64,000 nucleotides of DNA from Dermatemys mawii. Lineage: Eukaryota; Chordata; Testudines; Dermatemydidae. The notes below the pieces were generated by a model that was given only the letters and a program-made list of their open reading frames with translations, did not search any database and was not told the DNA's origin. The position numbers and the translations under genes are program-made. Every line of letters begins with the position of its first letter. Within the stretch, counting starts at the first letter, position 1. Location of the stretch: the NCBI GenBank assembly GCA_007922305.1, contig ML677364.1, positions 18,312,260 through 18,376,259 on the forward strand. Direction: 5' to 3'. Below are positions 1 through 13,061 of the stretch, piece by piece.

Positions 1-14
1 TATTTAATCTGTAA

Positions 15-191
15 CAGAGATCGGCAACACTGGCATGCGGGACCACAGGGTAAGCACCCTTACCGGGCCCTGCTGCTTTGTTTACCTGCAGTTTCACCAA
101 TCGCGGCTCCCACTGGCTGTGGTTTGCCGTCCCAGTCCAATGGGGGTTGCGGGAAGCCTGCGGTTCCGCGTGCCAACGTTGCTGATCCCTG
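15..191. mobile_element. hAT-type MITE with 8-bp target duplication
   Basis: Terminal inverted repeats (TIRs) pair CAGAGATCGGCAACACTGGC at the left with the reverse complement of GCCAACGTTGCTGATCCCTG at the right. The flanks ATCTGTAA (7-14) and ATCTATAA (192-199) are an 8-bp duplication with one mismatch, as expected for hAT. The interior is GC-rich with no transposase, so this is a non-autonomous copy. Confidence 0.85.
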
Positions 192-199
192 ATCTATAA

Positions 200-1780
200 T
201 TATGTGATCTATAAAGAGGTATTTGTGGACCTGGAAACTTGAACCTTGAACCAACCTGTTGTATTAATATATTTTTTAAAATTGTCAGTGATGTGTTTAT
301 TTCCTGAGACGTGGCTATAGCTATGGAAGGATGTTAGCTAAATTGAAAAAAATAAATAAAACTCAAAATGTAGCTGCTCTATAATTAGTCTCAAGCCGTT
401 AGCCACAAGTCTGGGTTCAGGTTCATCTATGGTTTTGCACGATCTTGACAAATGTGCATGCCTACAGCAAGAAGACATATAGAAGTTTCAAAAGCTATTT
501 TAAAACCTTTATGCTCCTCATACTACAGTATTTCCTTATAGAGACAACTCTGGGAAGTATCTATAAGCCCTTCTTTCTGTTCAGGCTAGAGGTCATGCAT
601 TAACTTCTGTATTTCATTACTCTTAGCCAAATCCTACCCTCAACCAATAGTATTACTAGAATCTAACAAAGGCAGAATATGACCCACTGCTTAGAAAGCT
701 ATGCCTAACATTATACAGTCAGTAAAACAAAAAAATAAACCCCAAGGGTTCTTACCAAGGCAATTCTGCAATTATTTCGTCATGAATTCAAATGTGAAGT
801 CATATTTTGGCAGTTATTATATGAAAATATTGAATCTATATTTTATTTTACTCAGTGGATGCCATTCTGTTTATGTACGAATATAGGGTTTCTTTTTCGG
901 GAATCACATCCAGGGCAGATTTGCAGTATTTAACTTAGAACATTTGTAGATTTTACTATAGCTACAGGCTCATAGACAACCATAACACAGAGTTATTTGT
1001 GGATTATTTTTGTCGAATGACCATTCTGCTGAAGAAAAATAAAACAGATGATGGGATAGCACCTCTTTGTTTCAGAGAGGCTCTTTGCACTATGGGGGGA
1101 CTCTCCACTGATCGAGCAGACAGGATTTCTGCTGCTGCTGCCCACATTCAGGGATTATGTTAGGGGATGGCAATTTTAATTTCCTTCTCCACAGACACCA
1201 AATGTCAAAAGATATCACCGCAATGGTGGTATTCTGCAATAGGTATAAAGCCTTTGAAAGAGAGGGGTTAGCAAAATGGTCAGCTTGTCCATAACTAGCT
1301 GCTAACTCAAACCCATGCTATACATAGATGTGGTGTACTGAAAACTGTGTTAAAAATACAAATAGGATCAGCTATAAAAAGGGTTTCCTTGCCCTGCTTG
1401 CAGGCTAGATGGTGCTCAGGAAAGTTGTGTGATATGGGACATCTTGGATAGTTTGGAAAGAGCCAGACTGCAGCAAAGTAGGTTGAGTTGTACTTCTCTG
1501 CCTTTGGTGGCAGCCTGCTTTGTGTGTGTCTGCTTTTGTTGTTGTTGTGTGTTAGGGTTCTGGATTTTGAAAAATCAAACAAACAAAGGAGTGTTATGGT
1601 GAAGCTTTCCAGAAAGAATATTTATGGTTTTCAATTACTTCTCTGTGTGCATGCCATGTACATAACAGTACACCTTGGAAGGTGTTATATATTATTATTT
1701 AGAACTTACTTGTACTAGAGTTTAAATAATATCTGGGCATAATCTTACACAGACCAAGCAAAGATATTGCAGGAAAGAGG
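200..1780. other. Intronic sequence, nothing recognised
   Basis: AT-rich sequence without a supportable gene, RNA or clear repeat. Short open frames here are of chance length and have no recognisable protein features. It is read as part of the GABRG3 intron downstream of the exon at 15.7 kb. Confidence 0.5.
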
Positions 1781-1874
1781 GATTTTCAAAAGCATCTAAG
1801 TGACTTAGAAACACAAATCTCACTGAATGTCAATAGAACTAGTGCTCCTAGGTCACTTGAATGTTTTTGAAAAA
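1781..1874. repeat. Short foldback MITE (TTTTCAAAA termini)
   Basis: The left arm TTTTCAAAAGCATCTAAGTG pairs imperfectly with the right arm, which ends TCACTTGAATGTTTTTGAAAA-like. The middle is a short palindromic tract. Foldback repeats of this type are common in sauropsid genomes, but the family name is not certain from sequence alone. Confidence 0.6.
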
Positions 1875-2138
1875 ACTTGCTTAGAGTGCTTCTGATGTTA
1901 CACATTTTCCTTTTCTGAAGCAACGGAAATCCAGGGCATGCTTAACTGTGCCCTGAGTATGCCTCATTTTTACCACAATGTACTTTTCCCTTACAGGATT
2001 CATGTCACAGCATACTTCCTTCCCCTTTATGAAGTTTCTATGGGGCTCTCTTGTGAGGAGGAATCAGAAACTTAGATGCTTGCTTACTGCTTACAGGGTT
2101 CCCCTGCCTCTGATATCATAGCCCATCACAACATTCGA

Positions 2139-2208
2139 GGCCTGATACAGAGCCCAATGAAGTCAATGGAAAGACTCCTACTTATTTCAATTGGCTTTGG
2201 ATCAAACC
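2139..2208. repeat. Short foldback MITE (GGCCTGAT termini)
   Basis: GGCCTGATACAGAGCC at the left pairs with GGCTTTGGATCAAACC at the right (12 of 16 positions as inverted repeat). The tract between them, including GAAGTCAATGG, is itself partly self-complementary. Confidence 0.6.
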
Positions 2209-2879
2209 CTTAATCATGCAAGTAGTCTCACTGAGTTCAGATATTAGTACCACTGTAACCAGAAAGCAAGCAGATTGATTGCAGTGACATTATTTGTGAA
2301 GAATGGCTCCAAGTTGTCCATAAGACTGCAGAAATGGGCCTTCCATCAGCACAGCAACACTGTGTTTGCAGCTCTTCAAGCTCTCTCCAGATCAAAGGCT
2401 GACTTTGGGGACAGAAGGAAATACTAAGGACTATATCCATAAAGGGATTTGGGTGGCTACAGTGGCAGTTACTCACCTAAATCCAAAATGTGGATCCTTA
2501 AAACCCCTGCTCAGCTGCTGTCTCACCAAGCAGTTACCTAAATTCCATAGGTGCCTCTGTCTCTGATAATAAAGTCTCCTAAAATTTTGCCAGCAGGCAT
2601 GCACATTGCCACCTAAATCCTGATGCCTGGAACCTAGCTCACAGGTAAGTCCCAGCAGAATTCACAAACGAGGCACTTCCTACCACTCTCTCCTGTGTGC
2701 CCTGATCTACCTAAGGATATAATCCTTAGTATTTCCTTCTGTCCCCAAAGTCAGCCTTTGATCTGGAGAGAGGCATATTCAGAGGACATCTTAGAGCACA
2801 CCTACTGGACCAAATCCTGCACAAAACCCAGAAAAAGGAGATATTCCCTGTTTGCCCCATATCCCAAGAACTAGAAAGC

Positions 2880-3445
2880 TCACACAAAGACACAGAAGCC
2901 CTGGGTTCAAATCCTCACACTGCCCAAGACAAACAGAAACTTGAACCTAGCTATTCTTCATCTTTGATGAATGCCCTAACCCCTGGGCTACAGGGGATTT
3001 TTGGGTGGGATTTTCTCAGTTTATCCTGATGAAGCTGTTCCCCTTTGTATAAAATACTTGAATAGTCACTGGGCCAAAGAGAGTGAGAATAACTCTATAG
3101 TTCAGTGGTTAAGACACTCACCTGGGGTGTGAGATTCAGGTCCCTGTTCCAATGAATATTGAATCATTTATACAAAGTGGACACATACCAGAATACCGTA
3201 CAGCCCAGTGGCTTGGCATTCACCAGGGAGATCCAGTTTCAAGTCCTTACTCCCTATAGTCAGGAGTGGAGGAACTTCATCACTGCCCTAGACGCCAGAG
3301 GAGTAATGGGAACATGATAATAATGATGACAACGATGACTCCACTCAGGCAAAGTTGGGATTTGTACCTGCATCTCCCACATCTGATGTGAATGCTCAAA
3401 CCACTGGGCTACTGGGTTCAAGAGGACTGGGGCTGCCTCCTTCAG
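2880..3445. repeat. tRNA-like SINE modules in alternating orientation
   Basis: A forward module at 3096-3145 has a Pol III A-box match (TAGTTCAGTGG, 3098-3108) and a near B-box (GATTCAGGTCC). A second forward module lies at about 3205-3260, and inverted modules lie at 2940-2990 and 3355-3415 (…CCACTGGGCTACTGG). A block containing CTTTGTATAAAATACTTGAA links them. The same modules recur near 17.0-17.5, 31.5-31.7 and 61.4-61.9 kb. They resemble tRNA-derived SINE heads arranged head to head; the family name is not known to me. Confidence 0.55.
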
Positions 3446-4002
3446 CCTGTTGTTATTATTGAGAGAAAGGGCTGACCTGACTTAGTTGCTTATCCCAAGG
3501 AGTGGTTTCCCAGCTGTGCATTGTAGTAAGGTGCTTAAATCACCTCTCCTCAGAATTTTCTATTGGTTAATTTAGGTGGCTCCCTGCTCAGCATGCTGGC
3601 TTTTGGGTATCCTGTTCTTAGGTGCCTAATTCTCCCCATATATAGGGAACCTGGGTACCGAATTAGGGGCTGCTGATTCCAAAAGGCAGCAAGATGCCAG
3701 AACACTAGGCATTGCAACACAGTCTAAGTGCCCTTTGTGGATCTAGCCCCAATTGTAGAGTAACCTTGCCCACCGATACTTTCCTTTAACCTGCATTTCT
3801 CTTTTTTTTATTTATTATTGCAAATTAACTACAGGGTATTCAAGACCACTCTGCCACATATGAATAATCACCCAGGTTTGAATCTTTAAAGTCTCGTTAA
3901 GACTGTAGATTCACTACTGAATGAAAATATAAAGCATCCTTTGAAATTGTTTCAGCTCTAAATTTAGCATAATTACTGCTACTGAAAGGGCTGTGGATGA
4001 CA

Positions 4003-4320
4003 ATATAACAACCTTGGGTCAAGGCCAAGCCTACAGAGCTTTATTTATTAATATAACAAAGGCTTTTGATAGAGCTGACCATAAATTATCAGTAGAATGG
4101 CTGAATGGCACAGGATTTAGTACAAAAATCATAAACAGATTGGGCAGCAACTGAATAGAAAATAGCTCCCAACTGATTAAATTAAAGCAGTTTCACAAGC
4201 TTTTGTACCGGCTTACAATCTCAGTTCCTGGTTACAGCGGTATTAATAGCAGGCCCATGAATAGTATTGTCAATCCATATTTTAACGTATACTGATGAAA
4301 AGGTTCACGTCTCTTGGGTA
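4003..4320 (+). pseudogene. Decayed LINE reverse-transcriptase fragment
   Basis: Translation gives a stretch resembling the LINE motif …AFDRADHKLS…GFSTKIINRLGS, broken by stops, then a VPGYSGIN-like segment that in some LINEs precedes the catalytic YADD region. The pattern fits an old non-LTR reverse transcriptase, perhaps Tx1 or L1-like. It has no intact frame and no clear ends. The family assignment is an inference from a few motifs. Confidence 0.4.
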
Positions 4321-4392
4321 CCCTCTTAGAGATGAATACAACTAATGGGCCCCATTCTGCTCACATCTTGTGCAATCATTTACAGCTGTGCA

Positions 4393-4504
4393 AAAAGCCC
4401 TGGCTTGGATGATTTAGTTGGGATTGGTCCTACTTTAAGCAGGGGATTGGACTAGATGACCTCCTGAGGTCCCTTCCATCCCTGAGATTCTATGATTCTA
4501 TGAA
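4393..4504 (+). mobile_element. CR1 LINE 3' end
   Basis: The sequence carries the conserved CR1 3' block (…GACTAGATGACCTCCTGAGG…) and ends in two copies of the short terminal repeat ATTCTATGA, the hallmark of CR1 insertions. It is severely 5'-truncated, as is usual for CR1. Confidence 0.9.
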
Positions 4505-4716
4505 TGTGAGTGCAACACAGGTGTAAAACTGCCATTCTGACTGTAGTTATGGCTCCCTGTTCTATGGGAAAAACTTTCATCCTGCTCCTGGGCTCCTGTG
4601 TAAAGGCCAGGCACATTCTGACCTTTCTAACTATAGTTCACTATTTAAAAAGAAAAATAGGAGCCTAAAGTTAAACAAGGGTTTAAGAACTAAGGGTCCT
4701 AAACAAGTGGCCACAT

Positions 4717-4793
4717 CTTCAAGAGTATTGAGCATCCAGCAACTTCCACTGAAAACAACAGGAGTAGCTGGGTGCTCACCACTTCTCCAAGTC
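4717..4793. repeat. Short foldback MITE
   Basis: An arm containing GAGCATCCAGCAACTTCC pairs with GGAGTAGCTGGGTGCTC across a short centre, giving a near-complete hairpin. There is no coding content. Confidence 0.55.
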
Positions 4794-5189
4794 ATGCCAT
4801 TAGTTTAGGAGCCTAAATATGGAATTAGGAGTCTAACTTTGAACTCCTATTTTTAAAAATCTTTGCAAAGTTCACTATTAAAGGGCCTGATTTTCCATCT
4901 TTACTCATTATGCTCATTTCAGCATGACAACTCTCAGAGTAAAGTATTATTTGACAGGGTGGCAGAATTGAACTCCAGGATCTACAAAGTCCTAAGCAAG
5001 GGGTGATAAGTAAGCTCCAGGATCCCAGGAGATGCCTAGAGAGGTTATGTCTCAGAGGTAACCCTCAAAAGATAAAATTCTTTTCTGAATCCCGTTTTGT
5101 TCAAGGTGTGTGTGTGTGGGGAGAATAATTTACTTTAGCCTTTGAAACAGTGCAGCTTACCTTCCACCTTCATGCTTGGCTACTTAGGG

Positions 5190-5438
5190 CAGTTGTCTTC
5201 AAAGTGGGGTGCGCGCACCACGGGGGGCAGTGGCGGCGAGGCGCAGTGACCCTGCGCTACCACAGGATCCGCCCCGGGAGACTGCTGAAAGCGGAAGGAT
5301 TTTATTTTTGTCCCACCGAAATGCCACTGAAAGTGGAAGCTTTCTATTCAGCAGCATTTCGGCAGACATACCCCCGGGCCACGAGTGGATGCAGGACCGT
5401 GGAAAGGGGGCGCCGAGGTAAAAGTTTGAGGTACGCTG
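5190..5438. mobile_element. hAT-type MITE with perfect 8-bp target duplication
   Basis: Left terminus CAGTTGTCTTCAAAGTGGGG and right terminus AAAAGTTTGAGGTACGCTG are inverted repeats. The element is flanked by perfect copies of ACTTAGGG (5182-5189 and 5439-5446). The GC-rich interior gives several overlapping chance open frames that should not be called genes. The perfect duplication suggests a fairly young or well preserved insertion. Confidence 0.88.
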
Positions 5439-5446
5439 ACTTAGGG

Positions 5447-5955
5447 TATGCCCAGGGTTAGTAGAACTCAAATTAGCAGACCCTGGGTATGTTAAGATAG
5501 GGCTTGAGCATCTACACTGATTTGCAATCCTGTGTTAGGAATTGTTGAACCCTGGGTCCCTACACAGGGCTCCAGTGTCTACACTGCATTATGTGGGCCC
5601 AAGTCCAACCACACATATCCCAGACTTCCTAGTGCCCTGGATTTGGGGTGCAGCATGGGAAAACTTGACTGTCGACAAAGTTGGACTAGCCAGAAGACAA
5701 AGAAAATCACACCATGGAATTGTGGGATACTTTTGACCAAATCCCTGTGCATGAGTTCAGTGAGGCTGTGTCTACACTGCAAAGCAGTAGGGCTTGAACC
5801 CTGGGTGCCTATTTGTCTCAGGCTTGGACCCCCTCCTCCCACCCATGGGGTCTTGTAACCGTGGGTCTGAGCTCTGGGTTAGTGTGATTTGTGGTTAGAC
5901 AGAAGGAGGTTAGGCTTGAGCCTCAGACTGCAGTGTAGATGTGTCTTTACACTGC
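5447..5955. repeat. Composite MITE region with TGTCTACACTGC termini
   Basis: The motif GTCTACACTGC occurs at about 5577 and 5768, and its complement GCAGTGTAGA occurs at about 5930. The segment 5763-5950 can be read as one foldback unit. Shared phrases such as AACCCTGGGT recur in both halves. The exact ends are unclear. The 108-aa open frame at 5532-5858 lies wholly inside this repeat. Confidence 0.45.
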
Positions 5956-8900
5956 CCATTGAGCAAGGCTCCACCCACTCAGAGATCCACTTTGCTCATT
6001 AGATGCAGAGCAGGGGTTCTTGTGCAACACACTAGATGCAAAATGGGATGGGTCTTACACGCCTGCTCACCTAATTAAGACTAGGGCACCACGGAGCATT
6101 AATAACGTAACTGTATCCTAGTCGGTTAGAGAACCAGCAGTGCATGGCAGCAGGGTCCACACAGACACTTAGTGAGTGGCAGGGCTAATACTAAAAAGAT
6201 AGCACTTCAAAAGTAACCTCAAGATTCTTCATCACTTAAACAAAGAGAATCACATGAATTAGGGAGAAATTTTGTATGGCTGCTTAATTGTTCACCCAAC
6301 AGAAAGCTTTAGAACATGAAGTTTTGTACATATGAAAGAAGAAGTTGACCTACCCCTTTCTAAAATGTTTGGCTTAAGTCAGGCAGGCTGCAATGAAATG
6401 TAAATGAATTGCAATAATGTGATGACTGCCTCCAAAATGCTAAAGTCAATGCTACAATACTTATACCAGAGTAATAACTTCACTGAAGAACTGACTTTAA
6501 GTAGCTTAGACAGTATTTCCACACAAATAGTGAACACTTATTAAGTTGGAAGGACACTGAATCAAGCTTTGCAAACCACATTGTACATTCCTCAAAAACA
6601 CAAGGTACATTTTTTATGTAGAAAGGGCTATTTTCTATGCAGAGCTATTTTATACTTTTCAATGATCAGACTTCAACAGTGATGTTGCCTCTATGAATGA
6701 ATCTATACAACAGTCTATTTTTAAGGAACAAAGCACTAGAAGGCCAATACAAAGAGAAACAATGGTAGTTTTCTGAATTCTAACTGGTGCAGCGAATTAA
6801 TAAATGAATTAATGACCTTAATTAAGCAAGATACAATTGTGTCTTTCAAAACATGTATGTGCCAAACTCTTTTCTTAAGATGGTTTTCATGGAGAATCTC
6901 TTCTAGTTATATCAATCATCTGTGTTATTTGCAAGAACAGTTGGTAAAACATTTCAGACAGAAATGTGATTTTAATTTGATGGCGCCCTCTTACGATGAA
7001 CTATTTTTCTTAGTTGTCATCTACTGGACAAATATTTACTTCATGTTGTAATTTAAATTACCGATTGTATATAAGGTGTTGCGGTATTCTAGGACTAACC
7101 ACCTGATCCAAAGCCTGGGTCTTTGGAAAGCTTCCATTAGCTGCAACAGACTTTTTATCAGGCCTTACGTCACTGTATTTAGAAGTTAGCTTTCTATGAC
7201 CTTTGCTTGTCTTCTTTTAGTTAGACAAATAACTTTTTCTGAAGTACATTTGCTGAGCAATATTAAATCTACACACTAGAATACAATGATTTGCAGTTGG
7301 CATTGTATCAAATGTTGGCCTATCAACTTCTTGTTGTTTTCTTTACAAAACCATTGAGTTAAGCTGTAAAAGCCATTTTGAACATAAAGTGAAATCAATG
7401 AGATTTAACTTTTCCCTGGTTTCCATCAAAAGGTACAAAGCGGCCACTATTCATCAGCTGCATTCTTCTGTATTTCACTCTCAGCCATAGGCCATTTTCA
7501 CTGAGTTTAGTTCAGCAAAACATTTTAGCACAAATTTTCAAATTAGGCCACTTAGAGCAAGTACCATGTCTTTCTCTGGATACTCACTCAACTACGCAGA
7601 TACTGCAACTGTTTTAGGTATCCAGGTGCCTTATTTGGGTGTGCAAATAGGAACTTTGTGCCTAAGTCTTAACATCTAACTTTTAATAGAGCTGTCCGGG
7701 TCATAGTGAAAAACAGGAGAGGAGAGAATTTCAATAAGTTTCATTAACAAGAGGTCATCTGAAAGTATAGCTTTGACATGTACTGCACTACAATATGTGC
7801 TTTTAGAAGGTTTATAGCTCATCCCCTTGATTCTCTGCTTTAGAGGAGACAAATATAGTATATGTGCACCATCAAAGATGAGTGCTACACTCTTTCCTCC
7901 TATTACCTGTTTTGTCCGTAGCTAACAGAGGAATGGAATAAAACATAAGAACCACTATAAGCAACATATGTGATATTTTAGCAAAGCCTAATACAAAACT
8001 ACTAAATTCAACAAAACTTGAGCAGCTTAAACCTTGTCAAGTTTGCATGAGATTTTCCTGATCTATTAATATCTCTTCATGTTTACATTTTTATTAAACT
8101 GATCCTTATTATTTAAAACACACATCCAGGATAGGAAAATATCTCTAAAACAGAAGATACTATCCATAATTTCCTGTTTAATCAAAACATAAATTTAAAT
8201 GAATAAGGAGCACAAAACTCAAAGTTTTGCACGAGAAGGTCACAAGAGGATCACAAAATTGGGAGGTTGTTAAAAGAGAAATCCATGTTCCCCCTGGAGA
8301 GCTATGACTTATTGCAGATATGAGACCAGACTGATTATCATTTGATGTGTGGATTTATTTTAAAAGGAGATACAGACACTGATTTATTGATTATGACTGT
8401 TAAATAGGGTCTTGATTTATTGCAAATAATGTACTGTAGAGTAATATTCTGACAGCAGAAGATTATTGTCAGACCTCATAAAGACCAGGCTATTTCTCCA
8501 CTGAAAGGATAAATTACTGTTTACCACCAAGAAAAAAAGCTCAGAATATCCCCTTACTTCAGAGATTATTATTAAAAGAGTTATATCTGTTGATTACAAG
8601 GGAAAGGATTTGCAGTCAATTGTTCATGGGCCTTATTCTGTTCACACTGCAGTCAGTGGGGCAATGTGTATAGTGGGGGTTCTGAAAGCCACTGACCCAA
8701 ACTGTAAATCCTGTATATGATGGAACCACTTCAACCAGGGAGTGCAGCAATGCCCCCAGCACCTCTAGTTCCAGCACCCATGCAGAGGAGAAAGTCCCAC
8801 AGTCAGAACACATTCATGGGGGCAGGATTGAAGCATGAACTTTGCAAAAACTAATTTTGAAGCTATGCAAAGATTCTGGGTTTAAGAGTGACTCAAATGT

Positions 8901-9120
8901 TATTGGTTTCATACTTCACTTGAGATTATGATAAATGGAACAGAGCAGTGGGCTTGGTGAAAAACAATGAGAGGATAACGTTCACCCTTATGCAAAGTCC
9001 AGGTATTGAGGCACACGAGGTCACAAAATACCTTCCTTGTAGGAACATGAGATCTATAAGGAGAAGACACTCCCCGGTCCTTGGGATTGCATACAGAGAA
9101 TCTGGCTCTGATGTCCTGAC
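5956..9120. other. Intronic sequence, mostly unique
   Basis: About 3.1 kb without a supportable gene or clear transposon. It is AT-rich and reads as ordinary intron. The longest open frame (6812-7051) has no recognisable domain. Confidence 0.5.
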
Positions 9121-9244
9121 TAAGATGACCAGATGTCCAGATGTTATAGGAACAGTCCTGATTTTGGGATCTTTTTCTTATATAGGGTCCTATTACTTCT
9201 TACCCCCTGTCCCAATTTTTCACACTTGCTCTCTGGTAATCCTA
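9121..9244. mobile_element. Short MITE with GACCAGAT-type TIRs
   Basis: The left end TAAGATGACCAGATGTC pairs with the reverse complement of GCTCTCTGGTAATCCTA at 13 of 17 positions. The interior includes TTTTTCTTATATAGG and a C-rich tract followed by CAATTTTTCACACTTGCT. The 110-aa open frame at 8948-9280 overlaps it and is not considered a gene. Confidence 0.65.
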
Positions 9245-12019
9245 CCTGAAACCAAAGTTTCCCCAGCAATTTCATTTTAGTGCTAAAGGGTTTGGGGTTT
9301 CAATACATCCTGACTGACATAGACTGGGTTCCTGCAGAGTGTAAAGCTGTTAGAAACAGGTGCTGGTTTTGGATGATATAAAACATTTTTGAGACCTCAT
9401 TTTTCTGCCTCAAATGATAATGTTATTAGAGGTTAACCCCTTGGAATGTCTTGCTGATGTACCCCTGTGCTGGATCTTTTGAAGTCAGGCATTTAAAAGA
9501 GAGAACAACACCCCACAGTGCCTGTCCTGTAAAGAGCACTCATGTGACAAGCAGTCTTTGATGTGCCATCAGGTCTCAGCTGGGGGCCACCAGTGCTTTG
9601 AAAATGTCACTGATATTGAATAAACAATTGAGCTTCATGAATAGTCATTAAATAAATGTCTTTAGAGCTGGCAACAAGCTTTGGAGTGGGTGTGGCAAAA
9701 AGACAATTAAAAATGGCTAAACTATAGTTACAAACCATAGGATCGTGGACCATATTTTTCTTTCACTAATCATACAATGAAATTTCTTCAATGAAAGACT
9801 TTGTAGTTGTGGATGGGAAGTGCCTAGCACACATACACCTGCAAATCCTGGGACCAACATTGCTACAACAACACTGCATACAAACCTGAACACAGTCATG
9901 CCTTTCACATGTAATTTAACTGGCTCTAAAATGCCTTCAGCTCTATGGAGCAAGCTCACTACAAATTCAACACTATCACAATGGCCTGCTCCCTCAGGTC
10001 TGGGCTAGCAGTCTGTTTGCAGACAACACCTAGGGCTATGTTGTTTCCAAATCCCAAGCAGACATTAATCTTCTTAACACAAAAATTTCCCTTCAACTGG
10101 CATTCTAAAGAGACAGCACACCCTGTAGTGCAGCTTGACTAAGACAGTTAAGAGAATGTAGAAATTTAACAGAATAGTTTTACTTATTGAATTTCAATGC
10201 TGGTATAATTTAAGCTATTTTAATATTTATATTGCCAGCCAATTTCTCTGCCATGCAAATATTTGAATACAATAGTCGTAAATAAGCACATATGCATTTC
10301 AGGACTGTTTCAGAAAACGTGTCTTTTTATAGTTATTAATATCTTTGTTCCCTAAAACAGAATAACACTTTACTGACAGTGATTAGCACAGAACTACAAA
10401 AAGTGTCTTTGAGTATGTATGTGTCTATATTCCCAAAGAAAAATCATTAGTTAACAGCTAAGATTAGGAGTTTCTCCTCCAAATACATACAAATACCACA
10501 CATTATTTTAAAAGACATGAATTTGTGTACTTATAACCTTAGCTGGTGATTGCCATGTTTTGTAACGTTTGGAGATTTTTTATAATGTGTGCAAAACTAT
10601 ATGTTGCTTTGAGCAGCACCTCTCGGTTTTAATGATTAGTTAACAAAGTTTTTGTTTGGAGCATTACTATGCTTTTTGCATTGTTAGTTAATGAGCCCAG
10701 TTCTTATTTACATTAGGCCCCGTCACACTGCACAAGTTGGCAAATTAAAAGGGCCTTAAGTGAGTCCAAATATGATTTATGTAGTGTCAAGGAGTCAATC
10801 TTTTTATATATTTGGCTTGAATTAATATTATAAAACCCTTAGTAGAGAAAAAGGATGTAGAGGCTTGAAGTGAAGGAGAAGAGACTAGGGAGCAATGAAG
10901 AGCAAGACTCAGTGCACCCATGATCCCTCAGGACAGCTCTGCCACGGCTTCCTCTTCCCCTTCAGAGTCCTACTTTCCTTTTACCCCACTGTGCTTTCAA
11001 ATGATATTACTCTAAAAGCTAACACTTAATTGAACAATTCACAGCCAGCACACTGAGCCAGGGTTTAAGGATTGCACACACCGCACTGCAACAAGGTTAC
11101 CTTCATGAAAGCACAGAAGATATTTTTACTCATGTGTAGTCTCCTTTTCCCACAGATCAGTCCTAGAGGGCTAAATAGTATCTGTGCCATTTTTAACTAG
11201 CCTAATATCTCTCCTAATGGCCTTATACTCAGGGATGGTTCTAGGGCTGGCTGGGCAGAGTGCTTGCCCTACATGTCAACTTTCAGGTAGTACCGTACTT
11301 TTCATGGGTTTGGGGTTTTTTGCTCCCTTCTAATTGACTGCCCTTTTTTTTGTTCTGCTGATTGTCCAGGGTTTATGTTTGGTTTTTTGCTCAGCTGGTG
11401 CAGGAGTGGGATGGAGTGGGAGTTACTGAAAACGCTTTTCACTTGGCAGGGAAAAAGCCTAGGACCATCTCTGTTTATAGAGATACAAATCTTCTTTGGC
11501 CAGCGAGAGTCATTAAACCTCAGACTAATCTTTCCCCTGAATGCACACCACCTTGGCTGTGCCTTAAATCTCTGGTGATTTTGGGTACTGATTTGTTGTT
11601 GCTGTTGTTGTTGTTATCTTGTTTAGATTCCAGGAATGGCAAAGTCTTTGTAGCAAACATCTTATTACTTGTAAAATCCTGACCATGTCTTCAATTACAC
11701 AAAATGTATGTACATCACTAAAAGAGAAGGGTTTAATGGAATGTTGTCCCTGGGCTCTGCTAAGCTCATCAAGTGATCACTTGATGGGCTAAATTATATT
11801 ACAGGGAACGAGTTATACACACACTAGCCACCATGGCAGAAAGTTCCTGTACAGACTATCAGCGCTCATGCTGCAAAGTTTCTGAGGAGAACATAGAGAG
11901 ACACAGACAGGTATATTGGTGATACCGGTGACAAAGGTCTCACATTGCACACACCATTCTGGAAGGAAGTAACTGTGTCATAAAATGTCATAAACAAATA
12001 TTAGAAGTGAAAAAGACAT
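9245..12019. other. Intronic sequence, nothing recognised
   Basis: AT-rich intron with a few homopolymer and GTT-rich tracts (for example near 11595). No gene, RNA or well-defined mobile element is recognised. Confidence 0.5.
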
Positions 12020-12235
12020 TAAGCTAGTGAGTCCGTCTCTTGGGAATGCAGGACTGTTTCCTACAGTACATTTTCTAATACTTTGTCTAGTTTAGTTTTA
12101 AATGTCCCATGTGTTGGAGGTTTTCACAGTTTTCCTGGGGAGGAACAGAATATCATTTTTTCCTGATATTCAGACTGCTTTTCTTTTCTGAATTTCATCC
12201 CATTGCTCTTAATTGTACTCTGTGCAGCACCCTAA
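12020..12235 (-). mobile_element. Old CR1 LINE 3' fragment, minus strand
   Basis: The plus strand shows AATGCAGGACTGTTTCC, then TTTTTCCTGATATTCAG and TTTCATCCCATTGCTCTTA. These are the reverse complement of the CR1 3' region also seen in forward orientation at 47484-47755. It is diverged and has no terminal octamers. Confidence 0.65.
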
Positions 12236-12619
12236 ATAATTCTGTTCTTTCCATGGGTCCTGATCCTGCAAAAAGATCAGGTCTGGTGGGACCCTTACAG
12301 TGTCCAACAGACTTCACTGGGCCTCCGCAGAGAGAGTTCACCTCATGCAAGTTCAGAGATCTGGTTTTCACATCCTTCATATTTCTGTAGACTGTATGCA
12401 CCTCCCCTCCTCCTCATCTGTAAGCCAAAATAAATGAGTGAGATCTTCAGCTGGTCTCTCTGCCTAAAGACACCAGCTGAATCTCTGGCCTATACACATT
12501 TCATTTTTTTACTTGTAAATTAATTTCTATAGCCCCCTTACAATTTTTGGTGTTCTTTATGATAAAAAAGAAAAAATATCCATCAAACTCCAGTTTGGCA
12601 ATAGTTTCTGGTATCATGA

Positions 12620-12745
12620 TGGCCCAAAGTCATTATTATTACTATTTATTTATATTTACTAGAAGACAAAATCATGGGCCAAGGCCCCATTGTGCTAGGT
12701 TTTGTACAAGCACAGAAAAAAAAGATGGTACCTGCCCCAAAGAGC
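12620..12745. repeat. Ancient amniote interspersed repeat
   Basis: The block around GGCCCCATTGTGCTAGG, followed by TTTTGTACAAGCACAGA and CCTGCCCCAAAGAGC, matches a widespread old sauropsid repeat that I recognise by phrase but cannot name with certainty. A more decayed copy of the same phrases lies at about 25310-25400. Confidence 0.55.
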
Positions 12746-13061
12746 ATACAGTTAAGGAACTATCATCTCCCTCTTCCCTGATACGATTGCCCCAAATCTC
12801 TTGCATATTGTAGCTTTTCTGTATCTTAATATAATAATTTACTTTATATTTTATTATTTAGTTGGTAATTATTATGTTTATGTCTTTTGGGCCCACCTAC
12901 AGCTTAAAGATTGATTTGTTTAATTTTGATGACAACAATATATTGCAGAACATTAGGGCCTTTGGGAATTTGTAGGAAATTCTGAATAATTTGTGGAATA
13001 CATCATACTGAAAGATTGCATCATCTAGTGATACAAATCACCCAATAACCTAAAGAACTCA

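Noticed and set aside
2880..3445. Genuine tRNA genes
   Set aside because: The modules have A/B-box-like matches but no full cloverleaf, and they occur as diverged repeats in both orientations.
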